A stretch of 64,000 bases of DNA from Noviherbaspirillum cavernae. Its GTDB lineage: Bacteria; Pseudomonadota; Gammaproteobacteria; Burkholderiales; Burkholderiaceae_D. The stretch spans positions 1,984,001 to 2,048,000 of the forward strand of contig NZ_QYUN01000002.1 in the NCBI RefSeq assembly GCF_003590875.1. Direction: 5' to 3'. Numbering within the stretch: position 1 is the first letter of the stretch; every line of letters begins with the position of its first letter. Position numbers and translations under genes: made by a program. The notes beneath the pieces were generated by a model. That model ran no database searches. It had not been told where the DNA came from and saw nothing but the letters and a program-made list of their open reading frames with translations. Of this stretch, positions 8,609 to 17,121 are shown in pieces.

Positions 8609-9034
8609 CTATTCGAAGTCGTGCCGCATTTGCACATGCGGAATACCGGCTTCCATGAACTCTTCCCCCTCCTGCACGAAACCGTAACGCCGGTAAAACG
8701 GCGCGGCGTGCGTTTGCGCATTGAGCATGACGGCACGATCACCACGATCCCTGGCCTGCTGCATCAGCGCGTCAAGAATCGCACCGCCTATGCCGCTGCC
8801 GCGCGCCTGACTCCTGACCGCCATGCGCCCGATATGGCCGTCAGGCAGCAGGCGGCCCGTACCGACCGCCGCGCCCTGATCATCGTACGCAAGCGCATGC
8901 ACGCATGCAGCGTCCATATCGTCCCACTCCAACTCGACCGGGACGTGCTGTTCGATCACGAATACGTCGTAGCGAATCGCCTGGGCGTCTTTCTTCTGGC
9001 TCGCCCAATCGCCAAGTGTCAGGCGGTATTTCAT
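8609..9034 (-). CDS. GNAT N-acetyltransferase, YjcF-like
   Basis: This 141-residue GNAT has the pattern IRYDVFVIEQHVPVE...DxxDAACVHALAY at the N-terminus and the acetyl-CoA loop RSQARGSGIGGAI at about 75-87, then APFYRRYGF near 111. This matches the YjcF/ElaA-like subgroup, whose substrates are mostly unknown. Its ATG overlaps the stop of the upstream thioesterase gene as ATGA (9031-9034), indicating co-translation. Confidence 0.88.
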   Translation of the reverse strand: MKYRLTLGDWASQKKDAQAIRYDVFVIEQHVPVELEWDDMDAACVHALAYDDQGAAVGTGRLLPDGHIGRMAVRSQARGSGIGGAILDALMQQARDRGDRAVMLNAQTHAAPFYRRYGFVQEGEEFMEAGIPHVQMRHDFE

Positions 9035-9468
9035 GCTGCGAGCGGCGCAAATTTCTCGAATCGCGTCATCACCTCACGCCAGGCTTCCGGCAGCGGCACG
9101 CTCTTGCGAACGGCGGTATCGGCGTAGACGTACACCAGTTCGCCGGAAATCAAGTGCTGCTCGCCGAGATGAATCTCGAGAATGAAGCGCACGGAAGACT
9201 TTCCGAATCCGGCGCAACGCACACCGATATCGACTACATCGTCGAAGCGGGCCGGGCTCTGATATTCGATCGTCGCCTTGCGGGCAAACATTTCGCGCCC
9301 TTCCCTGGCCTGCTCGACGACACCGGGCAATCCCGTCGCCCGCCAATACTCGGTGAAGGCAACGTCGAAATACGTCAGATAGTGCCCGTTGAACACGATG
9401 CCCTGCATGTCCACTTCAGCCCAGCGAACGCGCAATGAATGAAAAAAGTTGAAGTCTTCGCGTGCCAT
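9031..9468 (-). CDS. acyl-CoA thioesterase, YbgC/4-hydroxybenzoyl-CoA thioesterase family
   Basis: This 145-residue hotdog-fold protein has the family motif VRWAEVDMQGIVFNGHYLTYFDVAFTEY split over residues 12-39, including the active-site Asp in AEVD. It hydrolyses acyl-CoA thioesters, and the YbgC group acts on short or phospholipid-related acyl chains. The ATG at 9468 (MAREDFNFF) was chosen because the longer frame is not conserved-looking. The SD is weak. It lies 61 bases beyond the hydrolase gene and may be the tail of the upstream catabolic cluster. Confidence 0.88.
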   Translation of the reverse strand: MAREDFNFFHSLRVRWAEVDMQGIVFNGHYLTYFDVAFTEYWRATGLPGVVEQAREGREMFARKATIEYQSPARFDDVVDIGVRCAGFGKSSVRFILEIHLGEQHLISGELVYVYADTAVRKSVPLPEAWREVMTRFEKFAPLAA

Positions 9469-9529
9469 GAGTATCAAAAAATTTGTGATGCACAATGATG
9501 ACCGGTATCCCGCGCCCCCGGTCAAAAAC

Positions 9530-10426
9530 CTATTCGGACAGAAATCCGCGTATCAAGCGATTGATCCGTTCGGGCTGTTCATGCACAACCCAGTGACTGC
9601 CTTCCGGAATGCGTTCGACCCTGAGATCATCAACGAAATTGCCGAGGCCGTCGAGCAAGGACTTCGGCAATGCCACGTCGTTTTCACCCCAGATGACGCG
9701 GGTAGGCACCTCGACGCGGAAATCGTCCGGATTCAATTCCAGCTTGAGCGGGCCTGCATGAGCATCGGTCGGCGGATGCAGGGGTGACGCGCGGTAGTAG
9801 TTGACGCCGCCGGTCAGGCCGCGCGCCCAGCATTCATGGTACTTCTGCCGCACTTCGGATGTGAACCACGAGGTCGAGGTCTGTCCGTATCCCGTCAGGA
9901 ATCTTTCCATCAGGGCAAAATTGTCCTTCGCCAGCGCCGCTTCCGAACCCGGTGCGCGCAACCAGTTCATGTACGCGCTTGCCTCTCTTTGCTTCGGGTC
10001 TGAGGTCAATGACTGTGCGAATAAATACGGATGCGGCGAATTGACGATGATGAGTTTGTCCAGCAAGCGCGGCAACGCAATCGCGAAGTTCCATGCAATC
10101 GCCCCGCCCCAGTCATGCGCCACCAGCACGAAGCGGTCGTAGCCGAGATGCTCCGCCAGCAGGCGGATATCCTCGACGATATGTCTGGCCTTGTAGGCGG
10201 ACGGATCGCTCGGCATGTCGGACAGGTTGAAGCCGCGCAAATCCGGTGCAACTGCAAAACAGTCGCTGCCGAATTCCGACAGTTGCGCCTCCCATTCGTA
10301 CCAAAACTCCGGGAAGCCGTGCACGAACAGGACCAGCGGCATGCCCTTCTCACCCGCGCTGGCGTAGTGCAGGCGCGTGCCGTTGGGCAGTGTGGCGAAT
10401 TGATTGCTTTGGATCGTGGCTTTCAT
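9530..10426 (-). CDS. alpha/beta hydrolase, epoxide hydrolase-like
   Basis: This 298-residue alpha/beta-fold enzyme has an oxyanion loop HGFPE at 36-40, nucleophile Asp105 in AHDWGG, an acid Asp in WGENDVALP near 248, and His278 in EGSHWVVHE. An Asp nucleophile in HDWGG, instead of Ser in GxSxG, places it with epoxide hydrolases and haloalkane or fluoroacetate dehalogenases. The epoxide-hydrolase reading (HGFPEFWYEW) is favoured. The ATG at 10426 has GAGAGGAG upstream. It follows an SDR gene by 52 bases at the downstream end of the catabolic cluster. Confidence 0.88.
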   Translation of the reverse strand: MKATIQSNQFATLPNGTRLHYASAGEKGMPLVLFVHGFPEFWYEWEAQLSEFGSDCFAVAPDLRGFNLSDMPSDPSAYKARHIVEDIRLLAEHLGYDRFVLVAHDWGGAIAWNFAIALPRLLDKLIIVNSPHPYLFAQSLTSDPKQREASAYMNWLRAPGSEAALAKDNFALMERFLTGYGQTSTSWFTSEVRQKYHECWARGLTGGVNYYRASPLHPPTDAHAGPLKLELNPDDFRVEVPTRVIWGENDVALPKSLLDGLGNFVDDLRVERIPEGSHWVVHEQPERINRLIRGFLSE

Positions 10427-10478
10427 ATTGTTGTCCGCTCCTCTCAAGATCAATCAAGACCGTCGACGCAACCGCTGT

Positions 10479-11384
10479 TCACGCCACGTTCAGCTTCGCG
10501 CGCAACATCTCGCGGATGTGCGGCGCTGCTTCGAACGGATCGCTCGGATTGCGTTGCTGCACGATGTCTTCCATGCGCGTCTGCACATTGCCCAGCGCAT
10601 GCGGGTGCGAGAAGATGTAGAACTTGTTATCGCGGATTGCATCGAATGTGCGCTGCGCGACTTCCGCGGCCGAGACCTTGCCGGATGACACGGCCTTGTC
10701 GGAAATTGCCTGCGCGGCGCGCTGGCTGGCCGTCATCGTCGCATCGCCCTTCACATCATCGGGACGGCTGCGCTCCGAATTATTGATGCCGGTCGGCACG
10801 AAATACGGACACAGCACCGATGCCCCGACAGGCGCATTGATCAGCTGCAAATCCTGATACAGCGTTTCTGACAACGACACCACCGCGTGCTTCGAGACGT
10901 TATAGACCCCCATGTTGGGCGCATTCAGAATGCCGGCCATCGACGCCGTATTGACGATGTGCCCCTCGTAGCCCGCTTCCTTCTTTGCGCATTCCAGCAT
11001 CAAGGGCGTAAAGGTGCGCACGCCGTGTATGACACCCCACACATTGACGCCCAGTACCCATTCCCAATCGGCGAGCGAATTCTCCCAGATCAAGCCGCCG
11101 GAACCCACGCCTGCATTGTTGAAAACCAGATGCACCGAACCGAACCGGTTCATCGTCGCATCGGCCAGCGCCTGTACCGCATCGGCCTTGCGGACGTCGC
11201 AACGCATGGCCAGGACCTGCGCGCCCTCCGCTTCGAGTTCCGCCTTCGCCTTGTCGAGTCCTTCCTGTTGCACGTCGGCCAGCACCAGCTTCATGCCCAG
11301 CTTCGCGCCGATGTTGGCGAACTCGCGTCCGAACCCGCTCGCGCCGCCGGTGATGACCGCCACCTTGTTCTTGAAATCCTTCAT
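10479..11384 (-). CDS. short-chain dehydrogenase/reductase (first of two)
   Basis: This 301-residue classical SDR has nucleotide motif TGGASGFG at 12-19, NNAG at 89-92, and catalytic Ser148, Tyr161 and Lys165 (YNVSK). It is longer than the usual 250 residues, with a C-terminal helical tail of about 50. The acidic residue after strand 2 (LADV) favours NAD(H). It probably oxidises a hydroxyl group of an acyl or alicyclic intermediate; the substrate is unknown. The start at 11384 has the strong SD AAAGGAGG. It sits 26 bases after the GST-like gene. Confidence 0.9.
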   Translation of the reverse strand: MKDFKNKVAVITGGASGFGREFANIGAKLGMKLVLADVQQEGLDKAKAELEAEGAQVLAMRCDVRKADAVQALADATMNRFGSVHLVFNNAGVGSGGLIWENSLADWEWVLGVNVWGVIHGVRTFTPLMLECAKKEAGYEGHIVNTASMAGILNAPNMGVYNVSKHAVVSLSETLYQDLQLINAPVGASVLCPYFVPTGINNSERSRPDDVKGDATMTASQRAAQAISDKAVSSGKVSAAEVAQRTFDAIRDNKFYIFSHPHALGNVQTRMEDIVQQRNPSDPFEAAPHIREMLRAKLNVA

Positions 11385-11410
11385 GTCCTGCCTCCTTTTA
11401 TTTTGAATCG

Positions 11411-12340
11411 TCAAATCTTCTTGAGCTGAAAACCGATGCGCGGGAAATGCACGACGACGGTGCCGGCCTGCGGATCGGTGCGGCGTACTGCAAATTCATC
11501 CAGCGTCGACTGCACCAGCTCGCCCGCCACGGGGTCGAGCGCATAGTCGGTCGGCATGATCTCGACGCGGTCGCCCAAGACCGCGCCCTGCGCATCGAAA
11601 AACGGCCGATCGTCAACCGCGGCCGCGTGGCTGTTGCGCGCAATCTCCAGAGCCTGCTCCGCGCTCATTCGTTCATGATCGTGATGGCCGAACTCCGCCA
11701 TGCGGCCGGACCACGTCTTCACATTCGGTGCGATGTCCAGAATTCCTGCCACCGGTTTCGCCAATTGCAGAAACCAGATGCAGTGATACACAGAGAAGTC
11801 GGCAATGCACGGCTGGCTCCCGAGCAGGAACGGCTCGTCCCGAGACAGCATGTTTTCCAGTCGATGCAGGTATTCGGTCAGCGCGCCGGTCGCTTCCGGC
11901 AATGTCATGCGAGGCGCGTTGCCGCGCATGGCGGCACGATCACTGGCAAACGCCTTGACCTGCTCCTGCGTCAATCCGTTCAGCAGATACGGCATTGACG
12001 CAGGCTGGAATACATACGCGATCACAGTCCAGAACAGCGTCGCATCGGCCCACTGCGCGAGCGTCCTGGAAAGTCCTGCCAGCGGTTCGGGATAAAGCGC
12101 GGGGGTCGGCGCAATGCGCTCCAGTACGTCGGCCATCAGCGTGGTATCGCAATAGATATCGGCACCGATCTGCATCACCGGCGTGCGGCGGTAACCGCCT
12201 GTCAGCGCCACGACATTCGGCTTCGGCATGATGGCCGGAATGATGACCGACTGCCATGCCAGTTTCTTGAAACCGAAGATCAGGCGAATCTTTTCCGAAA
12301 AAGGCGAATTCGGATAGTGGTGAAAAATGATTTCCGGCAT
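11411..12340 (-). CDS. glutathione S-transferase-like protein with extra C-terminal domain
   Basis: This 309-residue protein has an N-terminal thioredoxin-like GST domain (about 1-80: HHYPNSPFSEKIRLIF, then RRTPVMQIGADIYCDTTLM) and a helical GST C-domain (about 90-215). Then comes a further segment of about 85 residues (DRPFFDAQGAVLGDRVEIMPTD to the end), probably a small beta domain that standard GSTs lack. GSTs conjugate or isomerise electrophiles, and here one could act on a pathway intermediate. The strong SD GGGAG supports the ATG at 12340. A perfect palindrome lies just upstream. Confidence 0.85.
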   Translation of the reverse strand: MPEIIFHHYPNSPFSEKIRLIFGFKKLAWQSVIIPAIMPKPNVVALTGGYRRTPVMQIGADIYCDTTLMADVLERIAPTPALYPEPLAGLSRTLAQWADATLFWTVIAYVFQPASMPYLLNGLTQEQVKAFASDRAAMRGNAPRMTLPEATGALTEYLHRLENMLSRDEPFLLGSQPCIADFSVYHCIWFLQLAKPVAGILDIAPNVKTWSGRMAEFGHHDHERMSAEQALEIARNSHAAAVDDRPFFDAQGAVLGDRVEIMPTDYALDPVAGELVQSTLDEFAVRRTDPQAGTVVVHFPRIGFQLKKI

Positions 12341-12414
12341 CTCGGCTCCCGGTGAGAGTGCGTTGCAATGTCATGCAATGACAGGAAGAACATCAAGCCG
12401 AATCACCTCGCATC

Positions 12415-12466
12415 GTCATGCCTGGCGCAGCGGGGAGTCTGAGCCCCCCGCTGCGCCAGGCATGAC
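12415..12466. repeat. perfect 21-bp inverted repeat, dispersed-palindrome type
   Basis: Arms 12415-12435 and 12446-12466 are exact reverse complements (GTCATGCCTGGCGCAGCGGG plus one G) around a 10-base loop. The arms are very stable, and the GTCATGCC ends resemble the REP-like dispersed palindromes common in proteobacterial intergenic regions. It sits alone between the MDR reductase and GST-like genes. There is no U-tract on the minus strand, so it is more likely a REP/BIME-type element or mRNA-stabilising hairpin than a simple terminator. Confidence 0.8.
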
Positions 12467-12502
12467 AAGCAGAATGTTCTGCGAAGTCGGCGTACCGCTT
12501 GC

Positions 12503-13498
12503 CTAAACCAGCTTCACCAGCTGCTTGCCGAAGTTCCTGCCTTTCAGCATGCCGATAAAGGCATCGGGTGCAGCCTCCAACCCCTGCGCGACCGACTCGC
12601 GGAACTTCAGCTTGCCTGTCGCCACCAGCGTGCCGAGTTCGGTCAAGGCTTGCGGCCACAAGTCCATATGCTCGGAAACGATGAAGCCGCGCATCGTCAG
12701 CCGCATCTTGAGGAAAGCGCTGACGTTGTTGATCGGCGTCGGATTGCCTTCATAGCCTGCGATCATGCCGCATAGCGCAATCCGGCCGAAGGGATTCATG
12801 CGTGCCAGACAGGCATCGAATATCTCGCCGCCGACGTTTTCGAACACGCCGTCGATGCCGTTCGGCGTTGCCTTCGCCAGATCGGCAACCAGATTTCCCG
12901 CCTTGTAGTCGATGCAGACATCGAAGCCGAGTTCGTTGACCACGTAGGCGCACTTCTCCGCACCGCCGGCGATGCCGACCGCACGCAAGCCGCGCTGCCT
13001 GGCGAGCTGGCCGACCACACTGCCGACCGCGCCGCTGGCCGCCGAGACGACTACGGTCTCGCCCTCTTTCGGCTGGATGATCTGGGTGAGGCCGTACCAC
13101 GCCGTGACGCCGGGCATGCCGACTGCCCCGAGATAGGCGGACAAGGGCAGGTTCCTGGTGTCGAGTTTGCGCAGCAGAGCACCGTCCGACACGCCCATTT
13201 CGGCCCAGCCGAGCATGCCGATGACCTTGTCGCCTGTTGCAAATTTCGGATTCTTCGACTCGACGATTTCACCGACGGTGCCGCCGATCATGGTCTCGCC
13301 GATCGCCTGCGGCGCGGCATAGCTCTTGACGTCCTCCATGCGCATGCGCATGTAGGGGTCGAGCGACAAGAAATGATTGCGGATCAGGACTTCGCCGTCT
13401 TTCAACGCCGGGACCGGTATTTCCTCCAGGCGGAAATTGGCGGGAACGACCTCGCCTTGCGGACGAGAGGCCAAAACCATGCGCTTGTAGCTTGTCAT
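12503..13498 (-). CDS. NADP-dependent medium-chain oxidoreductase (2-alkenal/curcumin reductase-like)
   Basis: This 331-residue zinc-independent MDR protein belongs to the leukotriene-B4 dehydrogenase / CurA / 2-alkenal reductase branch. Features are the N-terminal LRNHF-like segment (LIRNHFLSLDPYMRMRM), the nucleotide site SAASGAVGSVVGQLA at about 150-164, and YKAGN near 200. These enzymes reduce the C=C bond of enones or enals with NADPH. The start at 13498 (MTSYKRMVLASRP) is preceded by GAGGAG; the longer frame is discarded. It belongs to the catabolic cluster. Confidence 0.92.
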   Translation of the reverse strand: MTSYKRMVLASRPQGEVVPANFRLEEIPVPALKDGEVLIRNHFLSLDPYMRMRMEDVKSYAAPQAIGETMIGGTVGEIVESKNPKFATGDKVIGMLGWAEMGVSDGALLRKLDTRNLPLSAYLGAVGMPGVTAWYGLTQIIQPKEGETVVVSAASGAVGSVVGQLARQRGLRAVGIAGGAEKCAYVVNELGFDVCIDYKAGNLVADLAKATPNGIDGVFENVGGEIFDACLARMNPFGRIALCGMIAGYEGNPTPINNVSAFLKMRLTMRGFIVSEHMDLWPQALTELGTLVATGKLKFRESVAQGLEAAPDAFIGMLKGRNFGKQLVKLV

Positions 13499-13629
13499 AT
13501 TCTCCTCACTATTCTCTTTTGATACGACGTTCAACGACTTGTGCGATGGGTATCTACCGCCACATCTGCGAGCATCTGCCTTCTCCGTACCCTATCGGGA
13601 TATCCGGAATGCTCGGGCGCTGCCGCGGC

Positions 13630-14064
13630 TTACTCATGCTCCATTTTCTTCATGACATCAAGACGCTTCAGATACTTGAAGGTGCCCATCGCCTTTGCCA
13701 CCAGCTTGTCGCCGTTCCACACTTCGCCTTCGCAAAAACACATCGTCGTGGAACGGTGAAACGCCTTGCCCTTGGCAATCATGCGCCCGCCAGGCATGCC
13801 GCCTGGCTGCAGAAAACTGGTTTTCATTTCGACGGTCACGCCGCCGCGCGCATCCGGATCCAGCGAGCGTCCGGCCATCGACATGACGACATCCAGCAAG
13901 GTCATCGTGACGCCGCCATGCGTCACATGCCAGCTGTTCATGTGACGTGCCTGCAGATCAAGCGCCACCGCGGCTTCCCCGTTTGCCATGCCGAGAAATT
14001 CCACGCCGAGATCATGCAGAAACGGAATCTCGGCCGGAAACGGTTGCGGTTTCAAATCATTCAT
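13630..14064 (-). CDS. PaaI-family hotdog thioesterase
   Basis: This 144-residue hotdog protein has the PaaI/YdiI-type segment NSWHVTHGGVTMTLLDVVMSMAG with conserved HGG and Asp. It would hydrolyse an acyl-CoA thioester in the cytoplasm. The open frame formally starts with a TTG at 14067, but the next codon is ATG at 14064, overlapping the stop of the upstream SDR as TGATG, so that start was chosen. Translational coupling with the SDR suggests the two act in sequence. Confidence 0.88.
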   Translation of the reverse strand: MNDLKPQPFPAEIPFLHDLGVEFLGMANGEAAVALDLQARHMNSWHVTHGGVTMTLLDVVMSMAGRSLDPDARGGVTVEMKTSFLQPGGMPGGRMIAKGKAFHRSTTMCFCEGEVWNGDKLVAKAMGTFKYLKRLDVMKKMEHE

Positions 14065-14849
14065 CAATGCACCGCCGAGACGCCGCCATCAACCGCCAGA
14101 ATCTGGCCGGTCACGTGCTTGCCGGCATCGGACGCAAACAGCAGCGCCGCGCCTTTCAGATCTTCGTCGTCGCCGATGCGCTGCAAGGGCGCATGACTGG
14201 CGAGGTCGTCTTCGCCCAGCCTTTCAAGAAGTCCCTTCGTCATCCTGGAAGGGAAGAATCCCGGTGCGAGTGCATTGACGGTGATGCCGTAGCGTCCCCA
14301 CTCGCCGGCCAGCGTGCGCGTGAAGTTGACGACCGCGCCCTTGGAGGTGTTATACGCGATGGTCTGCATGGAGTTCGGGCCGTTGCCGGCGAGTCCCGCG
14401 ATGGATGCCACGTTGACGATGCGGCCGTACTTGCGGGGAATCATCGACTGTTTGGCGACCGCTTGCGAGAGCAGGAAGATGCTGCGGACGTTCAGGTTCA
14501 TCACCTTGTCCCACGCTTCGAGCGGATGATCCTCGGCAGGAGCGCCCCAGGTCGCGCCGGCATTGTTGATCAGGATATCGATATGACCGAGCCGCTTCAT
14601 CGCCTCTGCGACCAGCGGCGCGATTGCCGCTTCCTGCGATACGTCCGCCGCGATGGCGCTCGCTTCGATGCCGCGTTCTTTCAGATGGGCGACGGCTTCG
14701 TCAAGGTCGGCTTGCTTGCGCGAGGACAGCACGACCTTCGCGCCCTGCTCGCCGAGTGCTTCCGCGATTTGCAGACCGAGGCCGCGCGATCCGCCGGTCA
14801 CCAGCGCGGTCTTGCCGCTCAGGTCGAACAGTTGTTGAATGGTGCGCAT
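14064..14849 (-). CDS. short-chain dehydrogenase/reductase (second of two)
   Basis: This 261-residue classical SDR has TGGSRGLG at 18-25, NNAG at 95-98, Ser149, and Tyr166/Lys170 in YNTSK, with the C-terminal VDGG of FabG-like enzymes. It resembles gluconate/3-oxoacyl type reductases, and within this cluster a 3-hydroxyacyl-CoA or similar alcohol is the likely substrate. The start ATG has AAGGAGA at ideal spacing. It is coupled to the PaaI-type thioesterase gene. Confidence 0.9.
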   Translation of the reverse strand: MRTIQQLFDLSGKTALVTGGSRGLGLQIAEALGEQGAKVVLSSRKQADLDEAVAHLKERGIEASAIAADVSQEAAIAPLVAEAMKRLGHIDILINNAGATWGAPAEDHPLEAWDKVMNLNVRSIFLLSQAVAKQSMIPRKYGRIVNVASIAGLAGNGPNSMQTIAYNTSKGAVVNFTRTLAGEWGRYGITVNALAPGFFPSRMTKGLLERLGEDDLASHAPLQRIGDDEDLKGAALLFASDAGKHVTGQILAVDGGVSAVH

Positions 14850-14870
14850 GTTGTCTCCTTATGGTTGGTA

Positions 14871-14928
14871 GGGTGCGCCACGCGCACCATGACTGGACAA
14901 ATTTGCGCCGGGTACGCACAGCGCACCC
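14871..14928. repeat. nested GGGTGCGC palindromic element
   Basis: GGGTGCGC (14871-14878) pairs with GCGCACCC (14921-14928), and the left arm also pairs locally with GCGCACC (14882-14888) across a 3-base loop. It lies between the Dabb gene and the second SDR. It looks like a member of the widespread GGTGCGC dispersed repeats of proteobacteria; its role is unknown. Confidence 0.55.
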
Positions 14929-14937
14929 GGCTGCCTC

Positions 14938-15240
14938 TCAGATTTCGTAATCCATGCATTGCCGCGCTTCGCGTATCGCGCCGATGAAGGGTTTCAGCGC
15001 GACATGCTGCGGGTGTTCCTGATAGGCATCGAGTGCTGCCATGGAGGCGAATTCGGAATACAGGACGACATCGTAAGTCGCCTCCAGCCCCGGCTGGGCA
15101 ATGGCCGTTTCAAACTTCAGGATGCCCGGCACGATATTGGCGCAGGCGTCCAGCAGTTCTTTCATTCTTGCGGCATTGGCGGCCTTGTCCGCGCCTTCGG
15201 CATGATCCTTCAATTTCCACATGACGATGTGCTTGAGCAT
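14938..15240 (-). CDS. Dabb-domain protein (stress-responsive A/B barrel)
   Basis: This 100-residue single-domain protein begins MLKHIVMWKLKD, with VPGILKFETAIAQ and YDVVLYSEF as in the Dabb ferredoxin-like dimeric barrel family. Relatives include olivetolic acid cyclase and plant stress proteins; bacterial members often sit in catabolic clusters without known reactions. Two in-frame ATGs are close together: 15240 has GAGG at 7 bases, while 15246 overlaps that SD, so 15240 was chosen. It follows the acyl-CoA dehydrogenase by 56 bases. Confidence 0.88.
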   Translation of the reverse strand: MLKHIVMWKLKDHAEGADKAANAARMKELLDACANIVPGILKFETAIAQPGLEATYDVVLYSEFASMAALDAYQEHPQHVALKPFIGAIREARQCMDYEI

Positions 15241-15296
15241 TTGCATTCCTCGATACTGGCTGTTCCCGCGCGGATTGCGCCGGCGAGAACAGCGGA

Positions 15297-17111
15297 TTAA
15301 AACCACGTATCTTGCATGTCCAGCGTCGTCGTGTCGATGCTTTCCAACAAATCCAGTTGCGCCTGCACCTTCGGCAATTCCCACTTGAAGAAGAACGCGC
15401 AAGCCTGCAATTTTCCCTTGTAGAAATCCTCGTCGTGTCCGCTCTTGCCGACCGCCCGCAACGCCTGTTCCAGCCAGATCCACGCCACGACCGCATGACC
15501 GAATGCTTCGAGATACACCGATGCATTTGCCAGCGTCTTGTTCAAGTCTCCCGCGCCGTACAAGGTGCGCGTGACACTATCGATCCGCTGCAGCGCCGCG
15601 CCGAGCGCCTTGGCATGGGCTGCCAGTTCCGGCACTTCCAGCGCTTTCGCCATCGTGCGCTGCACCTCGGTGCCGAGCGCCTTGAACGCGGCGCCGTTTT
15701 GCATCGTCACCTTGCGGCCCAGCAGGTCAAGCCCCTGGATGCCGTGCGTGCCTTCGTGAATCGGGTTCAGTCGATTGTCGCGATAGAACTGCTCGACGTT
15801 GTACTCGCGCGTGTAGCCATAACCGCCATGCACCTGGATGGCGAGGTTGTTTGCCTCCAGACACCATTGCGACGGCCACGATTTGGCGATCGGAGTCAGG
15901 ATGTCGAGCAGCAGCGATGCATGCGCACGCGCCTCGTCCGACTCCGCCGTCCTTTCTTCGTCGACCAGCCGTGCGCAATACAGATTGAGCGCCAGGCCAC
16001 CTTCGACGTACGTCTTCTGTGCCAGCAGCATGCGTTTGACATCGGTGTGCTGAATGATCGGTATCTGCGGCTGCGCCGGGTCCTTTGCCAATGGCTGGCG
16101 ACCTTGCGGCCGCTCGCGCGCATACTCCAGCGCATGCAGGTAGCCGGTATAGCCCAGCATGACCGCGCCGAGGCCGACGCCGATGCGCGCCTCGTTCATC
16201 ATGTGGAACATGTAGCTCAAGCCCTTGTGCGGCTCGCCAACCAGATAACCGATCGCGCCTGCCCTGCCCTGCGGCTTGAACTTGCCTTCGCCGAAATTCA
16301 GCAGGCAGTTGGTTGTGCCGCGATAGCCCATCTTGTGGTTCAGGCCCGCCAGCACGACGTCGTTGCGTTCGCCGAGCGTGCCATCGGCATGGACCAGTTT
16401 TTTGGGCACGATGAACAGCGAAATGCCTTTCACACCCGGAATCAGCTTGCCGTTTTCATCCGGAATTTTTGCCAGCACCAGATGCACGATGTTCTCCGAC
16501 AGCTCATGCTCGCCGGCGGAAATCCACATCTTGTTGCCTTTCAGCCGATAGCTGCCGTCGTCCTGCCGTTCCGCACGGGTCGTGATGTCGGACAGCGAAG
16601 AACCCGCCTGCGGCTCCGACAGGCACATGGTGCCGAAGAAGCGGCCGCTCATCATCGGCTTGACGAAGGTGTCGATCTGTTCCGGCGTGCCGCATTTGAG
16701 CAACGTATTGGCATTGCCGATCGTGAGGAAGGGATAGGAAGCGGTGCCGACGTTTGCGCCCTTGAAGTAGGCAAAACCCGCCTTTTCGAGCAGACACGGC
16801 AGTTGCATGCCACCCAGTTCAAAGTCCTGTCCGGCGGCGATCAATCCTGCTTCACAGAACGCTTCAAGCGCGATTTTCACTTCCGGAATGATGTGGACAC
16901 GCTCGCCGTCGAAGTATGGCTCTTCCTGATCGTTTTTCTTGTTATGCGGTGCAAACAAATCGGTTGCGATCTGCTCGCAGGTGTCCATTGCGGCATTGAA
17001 GGTTTCGCGCGAATGGTCGATGTAGCGCTGGCGTTGCGTCAGCGCTTCTGCATCCAGCCATTCATACAACATGAACTCGAGATCGCGGCGTGACAGGATC
17101 CTGGATTGCAT
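15297..17111 (-). CDS. large acyl-CoA dehydrogenase (FadE/AcdA C-terminal-extended type)
   Basis: This 604-residue FAD enzyme of the long acyl-CoA dehydrogenase group dehydrogenates an acyl-CoA at alpha-beta. Landmarks are MCLSEPQAGSSLSDITT (flavin/substrate region, about 160), GYTREYNVEQFYRDNRL and IHEGTHGIQGLDLLGRK (about 420-450), whose Glu is the expected catalytic base. The C-terminal extension of about 120 residues is typical of this 600-residue class. The SD GGAGGG immediately follows a perfect 12-bp hairpin. It lies downstream of the thiolase, giving a beta-oxidation pair. Confidence 0.95.
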   Translation of the reverse strand: MQSRILSRRDLEFMLYEWLDAEALTQRQRYIDHSRETFNAAMDTCEQIATDLFAPHNKKNDQEEPYFDGERVHIIPEVKIALEAFCEAGLIAAGQDFELGGMQLPCLLEKAGFAYFKGANVGTASYPFLTIGNANTLLKCGTPEQIDTFVKPMMSGRFFGTMCLSEPQAGSSLSDITTRAERQDDGSYRLKGNKMWISAGEHELSENIVHLVLAKIPDENGKLIPGVKGISLFIVPKKLVHADGTLGERNDVVLAGLNHKMGYRGTTNCLLNFGEGKFKPQGRAGAIGYLVGEPHKGLSYMFHMMNEARIGVGLGAVMLGYTGYLHALEYARERPQGRQPLAKDPAQPQIPIIQHTDVKRMLLAQKTYVEGGLALNLYCARLVDEERTAESDEARAHASLLLDILTPIAKSWPSQWCLEANNLAIQVHGGYGYTREYNVEQFYRDNRLNPIHEGTHGIQGLDLLGRKVTMQNGAAFKALGTEVQRTMAKALEVPELAAHAKALGAALQRIDSVTRTLYGAGDLNKTLANASVYLEAFGHAVVAWIWLEQALRAVGKSGHDEDFYKGKLQACAFFFKWELPKVQAQLDLLESIDTTTLDMQDTWF

Positions 17112-17121
17112 AGTAGCCCTC

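Noticed and set aside
15312..17093. 593-codon plus-strand open frame
   Set aside because: Exact antisense of the acyl-CoA dehydrogenase; Arg/His/Gln-rich translation with no family resemblance, a by-product of codon bias.
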